A stretch of 64,000 nucleotides of DNA. Origin: an uncultured Succinivibrionaceae bacterium (GTDB taxonomy: Bacteria > Pseudomonadota > Gammaproteobacteria > Enterobacterales > Succinivibrionaceae). The stretch covers positions 1-64,000 of the forward strand of contig CALXNX010000003.1 of assembly GCA_944389865.1 (NCBI GenBank). The letters are read 5' to 3'. This document shows positions 34,879 through 43,676 of the stretch, one piece after another. The translations under genes were made by a program, and so were the position numbers. The first letter of the stretch is position 1, and every line of letters starts with the position of its first letter. The notes under the pieces were generated by a model. The model had not been told where the DNA came from. It saw only the letters and a list, made by a program, of their open reading frames with translations, and made no database searches.

Positions 34879-36069
34879 ATGCAGATTTATTTAGTCGGCG
34901 GCGCCGTGCGCGATGCACTGTTAGGCCTGCCCGTTAAAGATCGTGATTTTGTGGTGGTGGGCGCGCGCCCGCAGGATTTATTGGACCAGGGCTTCAAACA
35001 GGTAGGTCATGACTTTCCGGTGTTTCTGCACCCGGTTACCCATGAGGAATACGCCTTAGCCCGCACTGAAAAGAAAAGCGGCAGCGGCTATACCGGTTTT
35101 AACTGCTCCTTTGGTCCCGAGGTTACCTTAGAGGAAGATCTCAAGCGCCGCGATCTCACCATCAATGCCATCGCGCAGGATGAGAGCGGTCAGCTGCATG
35201 ATCCGTACGGCGGCATTAAAGACTTACAGGAACGCACGCTCAGACACATCTCCCCTGCTTTCTGTGAAGATCCGCTGCGCGTGCTGCGCGCCGCACGCTT
35301 TGCCGCCAGGCTCGCCCCCCTGGGCTTTACCCTGCATCCTGATACGCACGAGCTGCTGCGCCGGATGGCAGCCTCCGGCGAGCTTTGCGCGCTCACCCCA
35401 GAGCGGGTCTATATGGAGGTGCAAAAGGCCTTAGCCGCTCCCGCCCCGGCATTATTCTTTACTCTGCTGCAGGACTGCGGAGCTTTAGCTCAAGTGCTGC
35501 CCCCTGTCGCCGCTCTGTTTGCGGACGGCCGCTGGAGACGCGTCGAGCAGGCCTTAAATGCCGCGGCTAAAGCAGACTTGGCTGTGCCGCAGCGGCTTGC
35601 CCTGCTCACTGCCGCCTTAAATGATGCTGAATTTAAAAAGCTGCAGGATCTGCTGCCGCTGACGCGCGAGGAGCGCGATCTGACCTGCATCCTGCGCAAA
35701 GGCGCGGCTGATGCTGCCATGCTGCCCGACCTTATCTGCCGCGGTGATCCGCTAAAGGCTGGGGAATTTTTACAGCAGCTTTTCACCCGGCTCGATCTCT
35801 ACCGCCGCGGACAGCGGCTTAAGCCGTGGCTGCAGTGCGCGGCGGTGTGGGAGCCTGACGCCGCCCCCCTGCTGGAGACTTTGCAGGACTTATATCAGCG
35901 CAGCGCTGCAGTGCAGGCCAAAACCTTTGCAGCGCAGGGGCTGAAAGGCGCCGCCATTGGACAGGCGCAGGCGGCCGCGCGCGTGCAGCTCTTAAGCGAC
36001 GCTGTAGGAAAGATACAGAAGCGCACAGCCCAGGAGCACGCGGTAAATTACAAAGATCGCCATGCCTGA
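34879..36069 (+). CDS. cca: CCA-adding tRNA nucleotidyltransferase
   Basis: Adds or repairs the 3' CCA of tRNAs. The 396 residues show the class II nucleotidyltransferase head: [25 protein letters not shown] with the catalytic DxD (D-R-D), [48 protein letters not shown] and [16 protein letters not shown]. The E. coli enzyme's C-terminal HD phosphohydrolase motif (HDLGK) is not present; the corresponding part reads [11 protein letters not shown], so only nucleotidyltransferase activity is expected. AGGA precedes the ATG. The last 26 codons overlap the 3' end of uppP on the other strand. Confidence 0.93.
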   Translation: MQIYLVGGAVRDALLGLPVKDRDFVVVGARPQDLLDQGFKQVGHDFPVFLHPVTHEEYALARTEKKSGSGYTGFNCSFGPEVTLEEDLKRRDLTINAIAQDESGQLHDPYGGIKDLQERTLRHISPAFCEDPLRVLRAARFAARLAPLGFTLHPDTHELLRRMAASGELCALTPERVYMEVQKALAAPAPALFFTLLQDCGALAQVLPPVAALFADGRWRRVEQALNAAAKADLAVPQRLALLTAALNDAEFKKLQDLLPLTREERDLTCILRKGAADAAMLPDLICRGDPLKAGEFLQQLFTRLDLYRRGQRLKPWLQCAAVWEPDAAPLLETLQDLYQRSAAVQAKTFAAQGLKGAAIGQAQAAARVQLLSDAVGKIQKRTAQEHAVNYKDRHA

Positions 36070-36843
36070 TTTGGCGATGTACTTCATGAATAAGTGAATG
36101 ACGCAGATGGCGGTGGCGAAGGCCAGGAACGCGCCGATAAGCATTTCAATCGGATCAGCGCCGGCAGCGGCCGGATTTTGATAGAGCTTAAGGCCCTCCA
36201 AAAGCCCCGAGGCCAGAATGATGGGGATGGAGAGCAGAAAGGAAAAGCGCGCCGCAGCCTCCGGGCGCAGGCCTAAGAACAGACCCGCCGTTAAAGTAAT
36301 GCCCGAGCGCGAGGTACCGGGAATTAAGGCTAAAGCCTGCGCACAGCCGATGATCACCGCCTGCTGCAGGTTCATGTGTCTGAGGCTGTCGGTTCTTTCG
36401 CCTTCAATGGAGGCGATGGTGCGCCAGCACAGCCGGCGGTTGACGTAGGAGGCCATGCCCAGCAGCAGACCGAAGCCGATGGTGGTATAGGCGATAAGCT
36501 CCATCGAGCGGGCGGCAGTGGAAACCAGGTCTTCAAAAAAGAAGCCGCACAGTCCAGCAGGTATGGTAGCGATGACGATATACCAGCCCTCCCGGCTTAC
36601 CGGAGTGAGGCGGCGCTTGACCACGGACTCAATGGTATAGGTGGTAATTTTGACTAAATCTGACAGGTAATAGCAGATGACGGCCAGGAGCGTACCCACA
36701 TGCACGGCGACGTCAAAGGCCAGCCCTTGATCAGGCCAGCCTAGAACTTCACTGGGCAGAATTAAATGGGCGCTCGATGAAACCGGCAGAAACTCAGTCA
36801 AGCCCTGGATCAGGGCCAGCACAACAATATGGGTAAGCAGCAT
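35992..36843 (-). CDS. uppP: Undecaprenyl-diphosphatase UppP (BacA)
   Basis: Integral membrane phosphatase that recycles undecaprenyl pyrophosphate for peptidoglycan and O-antigen synthesis. The 283 residues show [19 protein letters not shown] (about 12-30) with the catalytic Glu motif, [14 protein letters not shown], and the second signature [20 protein letters not shown], within eight or so membrane helices. Length and both motifs are normal. The gene overlaps cca tail-to-tail by 78 bp and ends a short minus-strand stretch after folK. Confidence 0.95.
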   Translation of the reverse strand: MLLTHIVVLALIQGLTEFLPVSSSAHLILPSEVLGWPDQGLAFDVAVHVGTLLAVICYYLSDLVKITTYTIESVVKRRLTPVSREGWYIVIATIPAGLCGFFFEDLVSTAARSMELIAYTTIGFGLLLGMASYVNRRLCWRTIASIEGERTDSLRHMNLQQAVIIGCAQALALIPGTSRSGITLTAGLFLGLRPEAAARFSFLLSIPIILASGLLEGLKLYQNPAAAGADPIEMLIGAFLAFATAICVIHLFMKYIAKSGMAIFVIYRVLLGCALLYLSYSVA

Positions 36844-36934
36844 ACAGGCTTTATCTGCCGCCTCACAGCATTAAGCGGCAGCCTCATTAATTTATGGCCT
36901 CAAGGCAGGACAGCGCGTCGCGCGGCCGTCAGCT

Positions 36935-37465
36935 TCAGGCCCACTCCGGGGCTTTGCGGTTCCAGTCAAAATCGTATTTTTCCACCTTCATTCTGGCCGG
37001 CAGGCGCGGGGCCATCTCGTTCCAGATCTCCTTGATGGGAAGCTTTAATAAAGGATGCACCAGATCGGCATTGAGCTCGCATAAAGGGCAGAGCACAAAA
37101 GGATAGTCCTGAATATCATGACGGGGCAGCTTGCACGGGGTGGTAGTGACGACGTCATCGTACAGGAGCACATCGATATCCAAGCGGCGCTTGACGCCGA
37201 AGTTGGTGCCGTTGTGGAACATCATCTCTGATCCGGCCTGCGCTTCAATCTTTTCAATGGCGGCAAGCAGATCGTCGAGGCTTAAAGCGCACTGACCGCC
37301 GACTACCATATTGAGATAATCCGGCTCCGCCTCGCGCACGGCATGACTCTGCCAGACAGAGGAATGCTTAAAATCTGTAAACAAGGGCGCTAAAGCGGCC
37401 TTGGCAAACAGCAGCGCATTGTCGCGATTAAGGTTGGATCCAATACCAAGATAAACTTGAGCCAT
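36935..37465 (-). CDS. folK: 6-hydroxymethyl-7,8-dihydropterin pyrophosphokinase
   Basis: Transfers pyrophosphate from ATP to hydroxymethyldihydropterin in folate synthesis. The 176 residues match HPPK: VYLGIGSNLNRDNALL at the N-terminus, YLNMVVGGQC, LLAAIEKIEAQAG, FGVKRRLDIDVLLYDD (the metal-binding D-x-D) and LPRHDIQDYPFVLCPLCEL. ATG 37465 has TGAGGA at proper spacing; eleven more codons upstream are open but look like the end of the previous gene's leader. It is 10 bp after folB in a tsaD-folB-folK operon. Confidence 0.95.
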   Translation of the reverse strand: MAQVYLGIGSNLNRDNALLFAKAALAPLFTDFKHSSVWQSHAVREAEPDYLNMVVGGQCALSLDDLLAAIEKIEAQAGSEMMFHNGTNFGVKRRLDIDVLLYDDVVTTTPCKLPRHDIQDYPFVLCPLCELNADLVHPLLKLPIKEIWNEMAPRLPARMKVEKYDFDWNRKAPEWA

Positions 37466-37475
37466 AAGTAGTTCC

Positions 37476-37829
37476 TCACGCTTTTTTGCTGATTTCAATG
37501 CCCGTGCCCAGGGTGTCAGGCACCGCCTGCGTTTTAGTCAGGCGCACCGTCACCGCTGCCGGATGAAATTCTTTTAAAATCAAATCGCACAGTTCAGAGC
37601 CTAAGGTTTCAAGCAGCTCTGCCTGTCTATGAAGCACAAATTCCTTGACCTGCGCGCTCAGCACTGCATAATCCGCGCTGTGCGCCAAATCGCCGCTGCT
37701 CCCCGCCTCTATTAACGATGGATACTGCAGGATCAGATCAATCAGCAGATCCTGCGCACTAACGCGCTCCTCAGGGTTAATCCCGACAATGCAGTTTACC
37801 TTGAGGCCATTTACAAATACTTTATCCAT
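37476..37829 (-). CDS. folB: Dihydroneopterin aldolase
   Basis: Cleaves dihydroneopterin to hydroxymethyldihydropterin and glycolaldehyde, the step before FolK. The 117-residue product is full length: [28 protein letters not shown] at the start (with the conserved GxxxxER), [32 protein letters not shown] in the middle, and [21 protein letters not shown] at the end. Its start overlaps the tsaD stop by 8 bp. Confidence 0.94.
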   Translation of the reverse strand: MDKVFVNGLKVNCIVGINPEERVSAQDLLIDLILQYPSLIEAGSSGDLAHSADYAVLSAQVKEFVLHRQAELLETLGSELCDLILKEFHPAAVTVRLTKTQAVPDTLGTGIEISKKA

Positions 37830-38853
37830 TAAGCAGCGCCAAGGTATCTAAGGGCCAGCGCGGAAAGACGTTTACCGCTAGGGGGCCGTACTGTCCGGCC
37901 TTAAAGCGCATCATGCCCGCCTGCGCGATCATGGCGCCGTTGTCGGTGCAGAACTCCGGACGGGCAAAAAACGCCTGTCCGCCGCGCTCTGCCATTAAGG
38001 CGGTTAAGGCCTGGCGCACCGCCTGATTAGCGCTCACACCGCCTGCGACCACCAAAGTTTTACTGTGCGTCATCTTTAAGGCGCGTTCGCATTTGTGCAC
38101 CAGAGTATCGGTAACCGCATCAGTAAAGCAGCGGGCGATATCGCTTTTGACCTGATCATTGAGCCTGCCTTCTGCCTTAGCCGCCTGCACCGCATTGAGC
38201 ACGGCAGTCTTGAGTCCGGCGAAGCTGAAATCGGCCGTGGGCCGGTCAAGCATCGGACGCGGGAAATGATAGGCGCTGCTGTTTCCGCCCTGAGCCAGAC
38301 GCTCTAAATGCGGCCCGCCGGGGTAGGGCAGATCCAAAAGCTTGGCGGTCTTGTCAAAAGCCTCGCCCGCGGCATCGTCGACGGTCTGGCCTAGTAAATG
38401 ATAAGCGCCCGGACCGCGCACATCGATCAGCATGGTATGTCCGCCGGAAACCAGCAGCGCGGTAAAGGGAAATGCGGGCTTGGGATCTTCCAGCAGCGGA
38501 GCTAATAAATGCCCTTCCATGTGATGGACCGGGATGGCCGGAATATTAAGGGCGTAAGCTAAAGCCCGAGCGGCCATTGCGCCGACTAAAAGGGCGCCGA
38601 TAAGCCCGGGTCCTGCGGTATAGGCCACAGCGCAGTAATCCTGCAGCTGCATGCCTGCGCGCCTGGTGACTTCACGCACTAAAGGCACTACTCTTTTAAT
38701 ATGATCGCGGCTGGCCAGTTCCGGCACCACCCCGCCGTATTGAGCATGCATGGGGATCTGCGTGTGCAGAGCGTGGGCTATCAGGCCCTGCTCATCATCA
38801 TAGACGGCAGCGCCGGTTTCATCGCAGGAGCTCTCAAGGCCTAAAATGCGCAT
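37822..38853 (-). CDS. tsaD: tRNA N6-adenosine threonylcarbamoyltransferase TsaD
   Basis: Catalytic subunit for t6A37 modification of ANN-reading tRNAs. The 343 residues show [47 protein letters not shown], the metal-binding [15 protein letters not shown], and the late [12 protein letters not shown] and [16 protein letters not shown] 38853 (AGGG upstream) gives the family start; a TTG seven codons earlier is possible but less likely. It is divergent from rpsU, the classical gammaproteobacterial arrangement. Confidence 0.97.
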   Translation of the reverse strand: MRILGLESSCDETGAAVYDDEQGLIAHALHTQIPMHAQYGGVVPELASRDHIKRVVPLVREVTRRAGMQLQDYCAVAYTAGPGLIGALLVGAMAARALAYALNIPAIPVHHMEGHLLAPLLEDPKPAFPFTALLVSGGHTMLIDVRGPGAYHLLGQTVDDAAGEAFDKTAKLLDLPYPGGPHLERLAQGGNSSAYHFPRPMLDRPTADFSFAGLKTAVLNAVQAAKAEGRLNDQVKSDIARCFTDAVTDTLVHKCERALKMTHSKTLVVAGGVSANQAVRQALTALMAERGGQAFFARPEFCTDNGAMIAQAGMMRFKAGQYGPLAVNVFPRWPLDTLALLNG

Positions 38854-39043
38854 AACATCCCTAAGGAAATTCAAACAAACAACCGGCTAATTTTAGCAAA
38901 AATTAAAGCCCGATCACACTCTGAAAAAATGCTGCATCCATGGCGCTGAAATTCAAGCGTATTTTATGCGTGACTTTAAAGGCGCTCTCAGCTATAATCA
39001 GCCCGTTTTTTATTTTTGTTTCGGCAGCATCATTTTAACTAAC

Positions 39044-39264
39044 GCCGCTTACATCCCCTTGCGTAAGCTGGGGGATGTAAGCGGCTGGTAAAGCGCATTT
39101 TGCTAATGTAAAATACGCTGAAAGAACTCAGGAAAGAGCTTTGTACTCCTACCTGATGGGGGCATTGTGGACATGCCCGTAAGCTCCCCGTAATGGGGAG
39201 CTTACTAAAAGCAGGGATACGACCCTGCGAAACCTCGCACGTAAGTGCGTTAGGTAGTTCATAG
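39044..39264 (+). ncRNA. Hairpin array resembling an IS200/IS605 end plus omega-RNA scaffold, inside the rpsU leader
   Basis: Five inverted repeats in 211 nt. (A) GCCGCTTACATCCCC (39044-39058) with GGGGATGTAAGCGGC (39071-39085), a perfect 15-bp stem. (B) AGCGCATTTT (39092-39101) with AAAATACGCT (39110-39119), one mismatch. (C) GTAAGCTCCCC (39179-39189) with GGGGAGCTTAC (39195-39205), 11 bp. (D) GCAGGG (39211-39216) with CCCTGC (39223-39228). (E) CGCAC (39236-39240) with GTGCG (39245-39249), loop GTAA. Hairpins C-E overlap a tnpB-tail-like frame, as in omega RNA. No T-run follows any stem, so these are not terminators. It may be an active structured leader, an exapted guide-RNA scaffold or decaying debris. 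Confidence 0.45.
39112..39264 (+). pseudogene. Possible 3' relic of a tnpB-like gene
   Basis: One frame reads NTLKELRKELCTPT, an in-frame TGA (39154-39156), then WGHCGHARKLPVMGSLL, KAGIRPCETSHV and SALGSS before TAG 39262-39264. Two reading-frame pieces in the same phase separated by one stop, overlapping hairpins C-E and ending at ...GTAGTTCATAG, resemble the tail of IS200/IS605 TnpB genes. No zinc ribbon or RuvC motif remains, so the family call rests on this tail only. Confidence 0.35.
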
Positions 39265-39522
<258 letters not shown>

Positions 39523-39555
39523 TCGCGCTTTTCGGCTTTGCCGATGACTGCGCAG

Positions 39556-39614
39556 GCGGCAGCTTTAAGCTGCCGCACTTTCAGAAGGGGCTGCTGGTCA
39601 GCCCTTTTCTTTTA
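39556..39614 (+). terminator. rpsU terminator
   Basis: Two hairpins: GCGGCAGC (39556-39563) with GCTGCCGC (39569-39576), then GGGCTG (39588-39593) with CAGCCC (39599-39604) followed by TTTTCTTTT. The second is a standard rho-independent terminator and abuts the stop of the convergent EamA gene. Confidence 0.8.
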
Positions 39615-40526
39615 CCCCTGCCGCGCCGCCTGCAGTTTTAAGCAGGCTTTCAGATGCGGCAGCTCCGAGATTAACAGCCCCAGCATAGTCAGCACAATGC
39701 CGCAGAAGATCTGCAGCGTCAGCTCCTCGCCGAGGATTAACACCGCCGCCGTGACCGTCACCGCCGGAGCTGCGTAAAGATACGGACCGCTTTGGGCCGG
39801 ACCAATCAGTTTGACTGCAAAATTCCAGGTAAAAAAGCACAGCGCCGAGGCGCCGAAACCTAAAAAGAGCAGATTGGCCGCATTAACCGGCTCAAGATAA
39901 GCGGCCGGCTTAAAGCTCACATCCAAAAAATACATAAAAGGCAGCATCCCCAGCAGCCCGTATCCGAACACCCGGCGGGTAGCCAGTCCCATATTGCAGC
40001 CCATGGCGCCGATGCGGCGCATGCATAAGGTATAGATGCCCCAGACTGCGGAGGCGGCTAAGGCTAAGAGATCGCCTGCCGGATTAAAGGAGATTTCCAG
40101 AGAGTTAAAGCTCAGAAGGGCAATGCCGGTGAGCGCGCAGATAAAGCCCGCAAAGAAGCTCATATGCAGCGGCCGGTGCGAGCCCCATAAACGATCCGCT
40201 ATGGCGATGAAAAACGGCGCGGAGCCGACGATCACGCCTACATTGGAGGCGGTGGTGTGATTGAGCGCGATATTTTCCCCTAAAAAGTACAGCGTGACTC
40301 CGGTAAGCCCTGCGCCGATAAACCAGCGCTCCTCGCGCCAGGGGTGCAGCGGCAGCCGGCGCGGCAGCAGCAGACACAGCGCCAGAAAGCCTATGCTGAA
40401 GCGGCTGAATAAGATCTCCAAAGGAGTAAAGCTGTCCAGCAGCACCTTGGTGGAAATAAAGGTGGTGCCCCACACCAGCATGGTGCCGGCGGCCAGACCG
40501 TGTCCTAAAACAGCAGCGTTAACCAC
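39612..40526 (-). CDS. EamA/DMT-family transporter
   Basis: 304-residue inner-membrane protein with ten hydrophobic segments in two EamA repeats. The N-terminal repeat has MLVWGTTFISTKVLLDSFTPLEILFSR and LALNHTTASNVGVIVGSAPFF-like text. The second has LLALAASAVWGIYTLCMRRIG and the C-terminal LIGPAQSGPYLYAAPAVTVTAAVLILGE. Such proteins usually export amino acids, purines or other metabolites; the substrate is unknown. The start is GTG 40526 with AAGGA eight bases upstream. It converges on rpsU. Confidence 0.85.
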   Translation of the reverse strand: MVNAAVLGHGLAAGTMLVWGTTFISTKVLLDSFTPLEILFSRFSIGFLALCLLLPRRLPLHPWREERWFIGAGLTGVTLYFLGENIALNHTTASNVGVIVGSAPFFIAIADRLWGSHRPLHMSFFAGFICALTGIALLSFNSLEISFNPAGDLLALAASAVWGIYTLCMRRIGAMGCNMGLATRRVFGYGLLGMLPFMYFLDVSFKPAAYLEPVNAANLLFLGFGASALCFFTWNFAVKLIGPAQSGPYLYAAPAVTVTAAVLILGEELTLQIFCGIVLTMLGLLISELPHLKACLKLQAARQG

Positions 40527-40688
40527 ATTCAGATCCTTACATCTAATGCTAAAAAAGCCTCAGGATTGTAGCGCTGCTGCCCCTGCGGCGCAAATTCCCG
40601 CGCGTACGGCGCAAAAAAGCGCAGTTATGAGCTCAAAACCATTTATAATTCTCAAAAGTGCGGTGTGCGCACGCGCCGCGCAGCAGAA

Positions 40689-43676
40689 ATGAGAACGCTG
40701 TTTATGCCCTTTTTTGAGATCTTCGATCACAGTGCCGATGTGGTGTTTGCGTTAAACCAGAGCGCAGATGCCGTCATTTACGCCAATCAAAGCGCCCGCC
40801 AATTTGCTCCCGACGATCTTAAGCTGCTTGAAATGTACCAGCGTCATTTAAAGCATCCTGACGCCAAGGTGCCCTTGGAAGGCAGCGTCAGCAGCTATTT
40901 GGTGCAGACTTTAAGCGCAGCAGATGAGACCGGCCAGCCCGTGACTTTAGTGCGCGCGGTACAGGTAGCCGGGCACCGGCCGCAGGAAAAAGATGCCTGG
41001 ACGCCGTCCAGCCTGCTTGACAAGGTGGTCCCACTGGATACGCCCAGCGGCGCACTCTACGTCCTGCTGCAGGATTTAGGCGAGCGCTTTGACGCATCCG
41101 GGGCCATTATTTACGCCGTGGAGCACCAGCGTATTGTCCACTCGGTGCAGTGGGCCCGCACCGAAGATCTCAGCGACTCCGCCTCCCTGCGCCACAGCGA
41201 AATCGGCGATCTGCTTAAATCCTATTTAGAACAGAGTCTTATCGGCGGCAGCAGCTCCAGCTTAATTCTCACTAAGGATGCCAAACTGCAGGCGCAGCAT
41301 CCTATGGAATACGCCCTGCTGCGTGAATTTAATTTAGACAATGTGGCCATTCGCGCGCTCAGCAGCAGCTCACAGGAAGTTTTAGGCTTTTTAATCGTCT
41401 GCTCAGTCGCCCCGCAGCACTTAGATCTGTGCCGCAAGGAGCTGCATTTTTACAGCATGGTGGCGGCATCGCTTCTCAAAAAGCGCCGCATGTTCTTAAG
41501 TCTGCGTTATTTAAAGGACAGAGATGAGCTCACCGAGGCCTTCAACCGCCGCGCCTTTGAGCGGCAGCTGCAGGTGCTGCGCTTCCACAAGTCCTTAGGC
41601 GTCATCTGCGCCCAGATCCCTGATTTAAAGGAGCTCAATCAAAAATACGGGCTGCAGTACTGCGATGAGCTGCTGCAGCAGACTTTTCAGTGCTTAAAGA
41701 CCATCATGCCGAGCTTCCCGATTTTCCGCAGCCGCGGCAATGTCTTTACTGCAGTGCTCAAAGACTTAAGTCAGGATCAGCTCAATACCTTCAAGCTCAG
41801 GGCCGGAGCACTGCTTAAAAGTCAGCACTGCGCTGTCGAGCTGACCAGCGCTTTTGCAGACCAGCCCTGCACCTTAGAGGATTTAATCAGCAGGACCGGA
41901 CTTAACGGCCCCGCGCTGCCGCATAAGCCGCAGGCCTATCAGTCCGCTCCCCTGGAGCGCGACTTTGACAGTCTGCCTCAGCATCCCTTCGTACAGTATG
42001 TGCAGCAGTATCATTTTGATGATGCTGCCATGTGGCAGTCGCTGTCTGAGAACAGTCAGACCTTCTATATCTACTGCGGCGATCTGCAGGCCAATGTGTT
42101 CTTTTTAAGCGATAATATGCGCGATACTTTCGGCTTTGAGCACAGCATCGTCCCCGATATGCTGAGCATTTGGCCCACGCTCATTGCCGACGATCAGGAC
42201 CGCGAGATCTGGAATGAAGATTTAGCCCGCACCTTAAAAGATCCGCATTACCGCCACTCCCTGCGCTATCGGGTCACCGATGCCGGCGGCGCGCGCATCT
42301 GGGTGCACTGCCGCGGCCGCGTGATCTTTAATGATAAGGGAGAGCCGGTCTTTATGTCCGGGAGCTTAATGCGCCTTGACGACCGCAACTTAGTCTGCCC
42401 GGTGACCAATCTGCAGCGCGAATATGCGGCGGTAAAGGACATCAGCCGGCTGATTGAGCTGGAGCATTCCTGCACCATCTACGCCATCAAGTTCTTTGAG
42501 TTCAACGAGATCAATGAACACATCGGCCATGAGGCAGCCAATCAGCTCCTCCATGCCATCGCCGAGAAGCTGACTGACCAATTAGGCGACAGCATGAAGT
42601 TCTATCGCTTAGACGGCATCACCATCATCGGGGTGAGCAAGAGCCGCGATCTCGATACCGAGCAGAATTTAAAAGAGCAGATCTTCGGCATCGCCTCCTC
42701 TACCTACAGTGATTTCGGCTTCGGCTCGCGCCGCTGCGCTTCCATCACCGCGATCCGCTATCCTGAGCATATTGAAAGCGCCGAGGAGCTCTTTGAAAAG
42801 ATCTCGGGCTTTGAGGCCATTGCCAAGCGCGAAATGCAGCCCTTTATTGAATTTACCGCCTACGATGCTGAGGCGCAGCGCCGCCAGGCAGGCTTAGTGC
42901 TCAAGCTGTCCTTCAGCGTCGATCATAATTTTGAGGGCTTCTCCACCGTGGCGCAGCCGGTAGTATCAAGCGCGCCGGATCACCGCATCGTCGGCGCCGA
43001 GATCTTAATTCGCTGGGCCAATGACAATTTAAATATCGGCCCTACCGCCTTTATTCCGGTCTTAGAGCAGACCAAGCTTATAGTGCAGGTAGGCCGCTTT
43101 GTCTTCCGCGAGGCCGCCAAATTAGTCAAGCGCGCCATCCGCTACGCGCCCGATTTCTTTGTGTCCTTTAATGTAAGCTACGTGCAGATCAAAGAAGATC
43201 CCGGATTTTTTGACTATATTAAAGACACGCTGCTGGAGCTGCAGCTGACCGGCAATCACTTTGTAGCCGAGCTTACCGAGACCAATTTTGACGCCTGCCC
43301 GGAAAAACTGAGCGCCTTTATCTCCAGCTGTCGGCAGATAGGGGTCTACCTGGCGCTCGATGATTTCGGCAACGGCTATTCATCGCTCAATCTGCTGCTG
43401 AAATACCCGGCGGCCATCATCAAGCTCGACCGCTCGCTTACCGTCAAGGTCCATGAATCGCAGAAAAATCTGAACTTCATCAAGGCGGTGATCTTCGCCT
43501 GCCATCAGATGGGCCGCAAGGTCTGCGTGGAGGGCGTGGAAACAGCTCAGGAACTTGCCTCGATTGAAGAGACGCAGTGCGAATATATTCAGGGCTATTA
43601 TTTCTTCAGGCCCTTAAAGCCTGATGATCTGCTGGCTAAGATCTTCCTGCAGCAGCAGCTTTTAGTACTTAAATAG
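40689..43676 (+). CDS. Large cytosolic EAL phosphodiesterase with sensor and degenerate GGDEF domains
   Basis: About 995 residues. Domains in order: an N-terminal sensory region with a PAS-like start and a GAF-like part (about 85-270); a GGDEF-like domain with its signature lost (DRDELTEAFNRRAFERQL then RSRGNVFTAV); a PAS-like stretch (about 440-580); a second degenerate GGDEF (CPVTNLQREY... RLDGITIIGV); and a C-terminal EAL domain. The EAL keeps catalytic motifs: AEILIRW (ExLxR), FNVSYVQI, ELTETNF, ALDDFGNGYSSL, IKLDRS, CVEGVET and QGYYFFRPL, so c-di-GMP hydrolysis is expected. No transmembrane segment. A TATAAT is at 40644-40649; ATG 40689 or 40704 and GTG 40665 are alternative starts. It overlaps the next gene tail-to-tail by 8 bp. 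Confidence 0.85.
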   Translation: MRTLFMPFFEIFDHSADVVFALNQSADAVIYANQSARQFAPDDLKLLEMYQRHLKHPDAKVPLEGSVSSYLVQTLSAADETGQPVTLVRAVQVAGHRPQEKDAWTPSSLLDKVVPLDTPSGALYVLLQDLGERFDASGAIIYAVEHQRIVHSVQWARTEDLSDSASLRHSEIGDLLKSYLEQSLIGGSSSSLILTKDAKLQAQHPMEYALLREFNLDNVAIRALSSSSQEVLGFLIVCSVAPQHLDLCRKELHFYSMVAASLLKKRRMFLSLRYLKDRDELTEAFNRRAFERQLQVLRFHKSLGVICAQIPDLKELNQKYGLQYCDELLQQTFQCLKTIMPSFPIFRSRGNVFTAVLKDLSQDQLNTFKLRAGALLKSQHCAVELTSAFADQPCTLEDLISRTGLNGPALPHKPQAYQSAPLERDFDSLPQHPFVQYVQQYHFDDAAMWQSLSENSQTFYIYCGDLQANVFFLSDNMRDTFGFEHSIVPDMLSIWPTLIADDQDREIWNEDLARTLKDPHYRHSLRYRVTDAGGARIWVHCRGRVIFNDKGEPVFMSGSLMRLDDRNLVCPVTNLQREYAAVKDISRLIELEHSCTIYAIKFFEFNEINEHIGHEAANQLLHAIAEKLTDQLGDSMKFYRLDGITIIGVSKSRDLDTEQNLKEQIFGIASSTYSDFGFGSRRCASITAIRYPEHIESAEELFEKISGFEAIAKREMQPFIEFTAYDAEAQRRQAGLVLKLSFSVDHNFEGFSTVAQPVVSSAPDHRIVGAEILIRWANDNLNIGPTAFIPVLEQTKLIVQVGRFVFREAAKLVKRAIRYAPDFFVSFNVSYVQIKEDPGFFDYIKDTLLELQLTGNHFVAELTETNFDACPEKLSAFISSCRQIGVYLALDDFGNGYSSLNLLLKYPAAIIKLDRSLTVKVHESQKNLNFIKAVIFACHQMGRKVCVEGVETAQELASIEETQCEYIQGYYFFRPLKPDDLLAKIFLQQQLLVLK

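Noticed and set aside
39044-39085. 15-bp hairpin as the tsaD or rpsU terminator
   Set aside because: It lies upstream of both genes (they are divergent) and no T-run follows on either strand.
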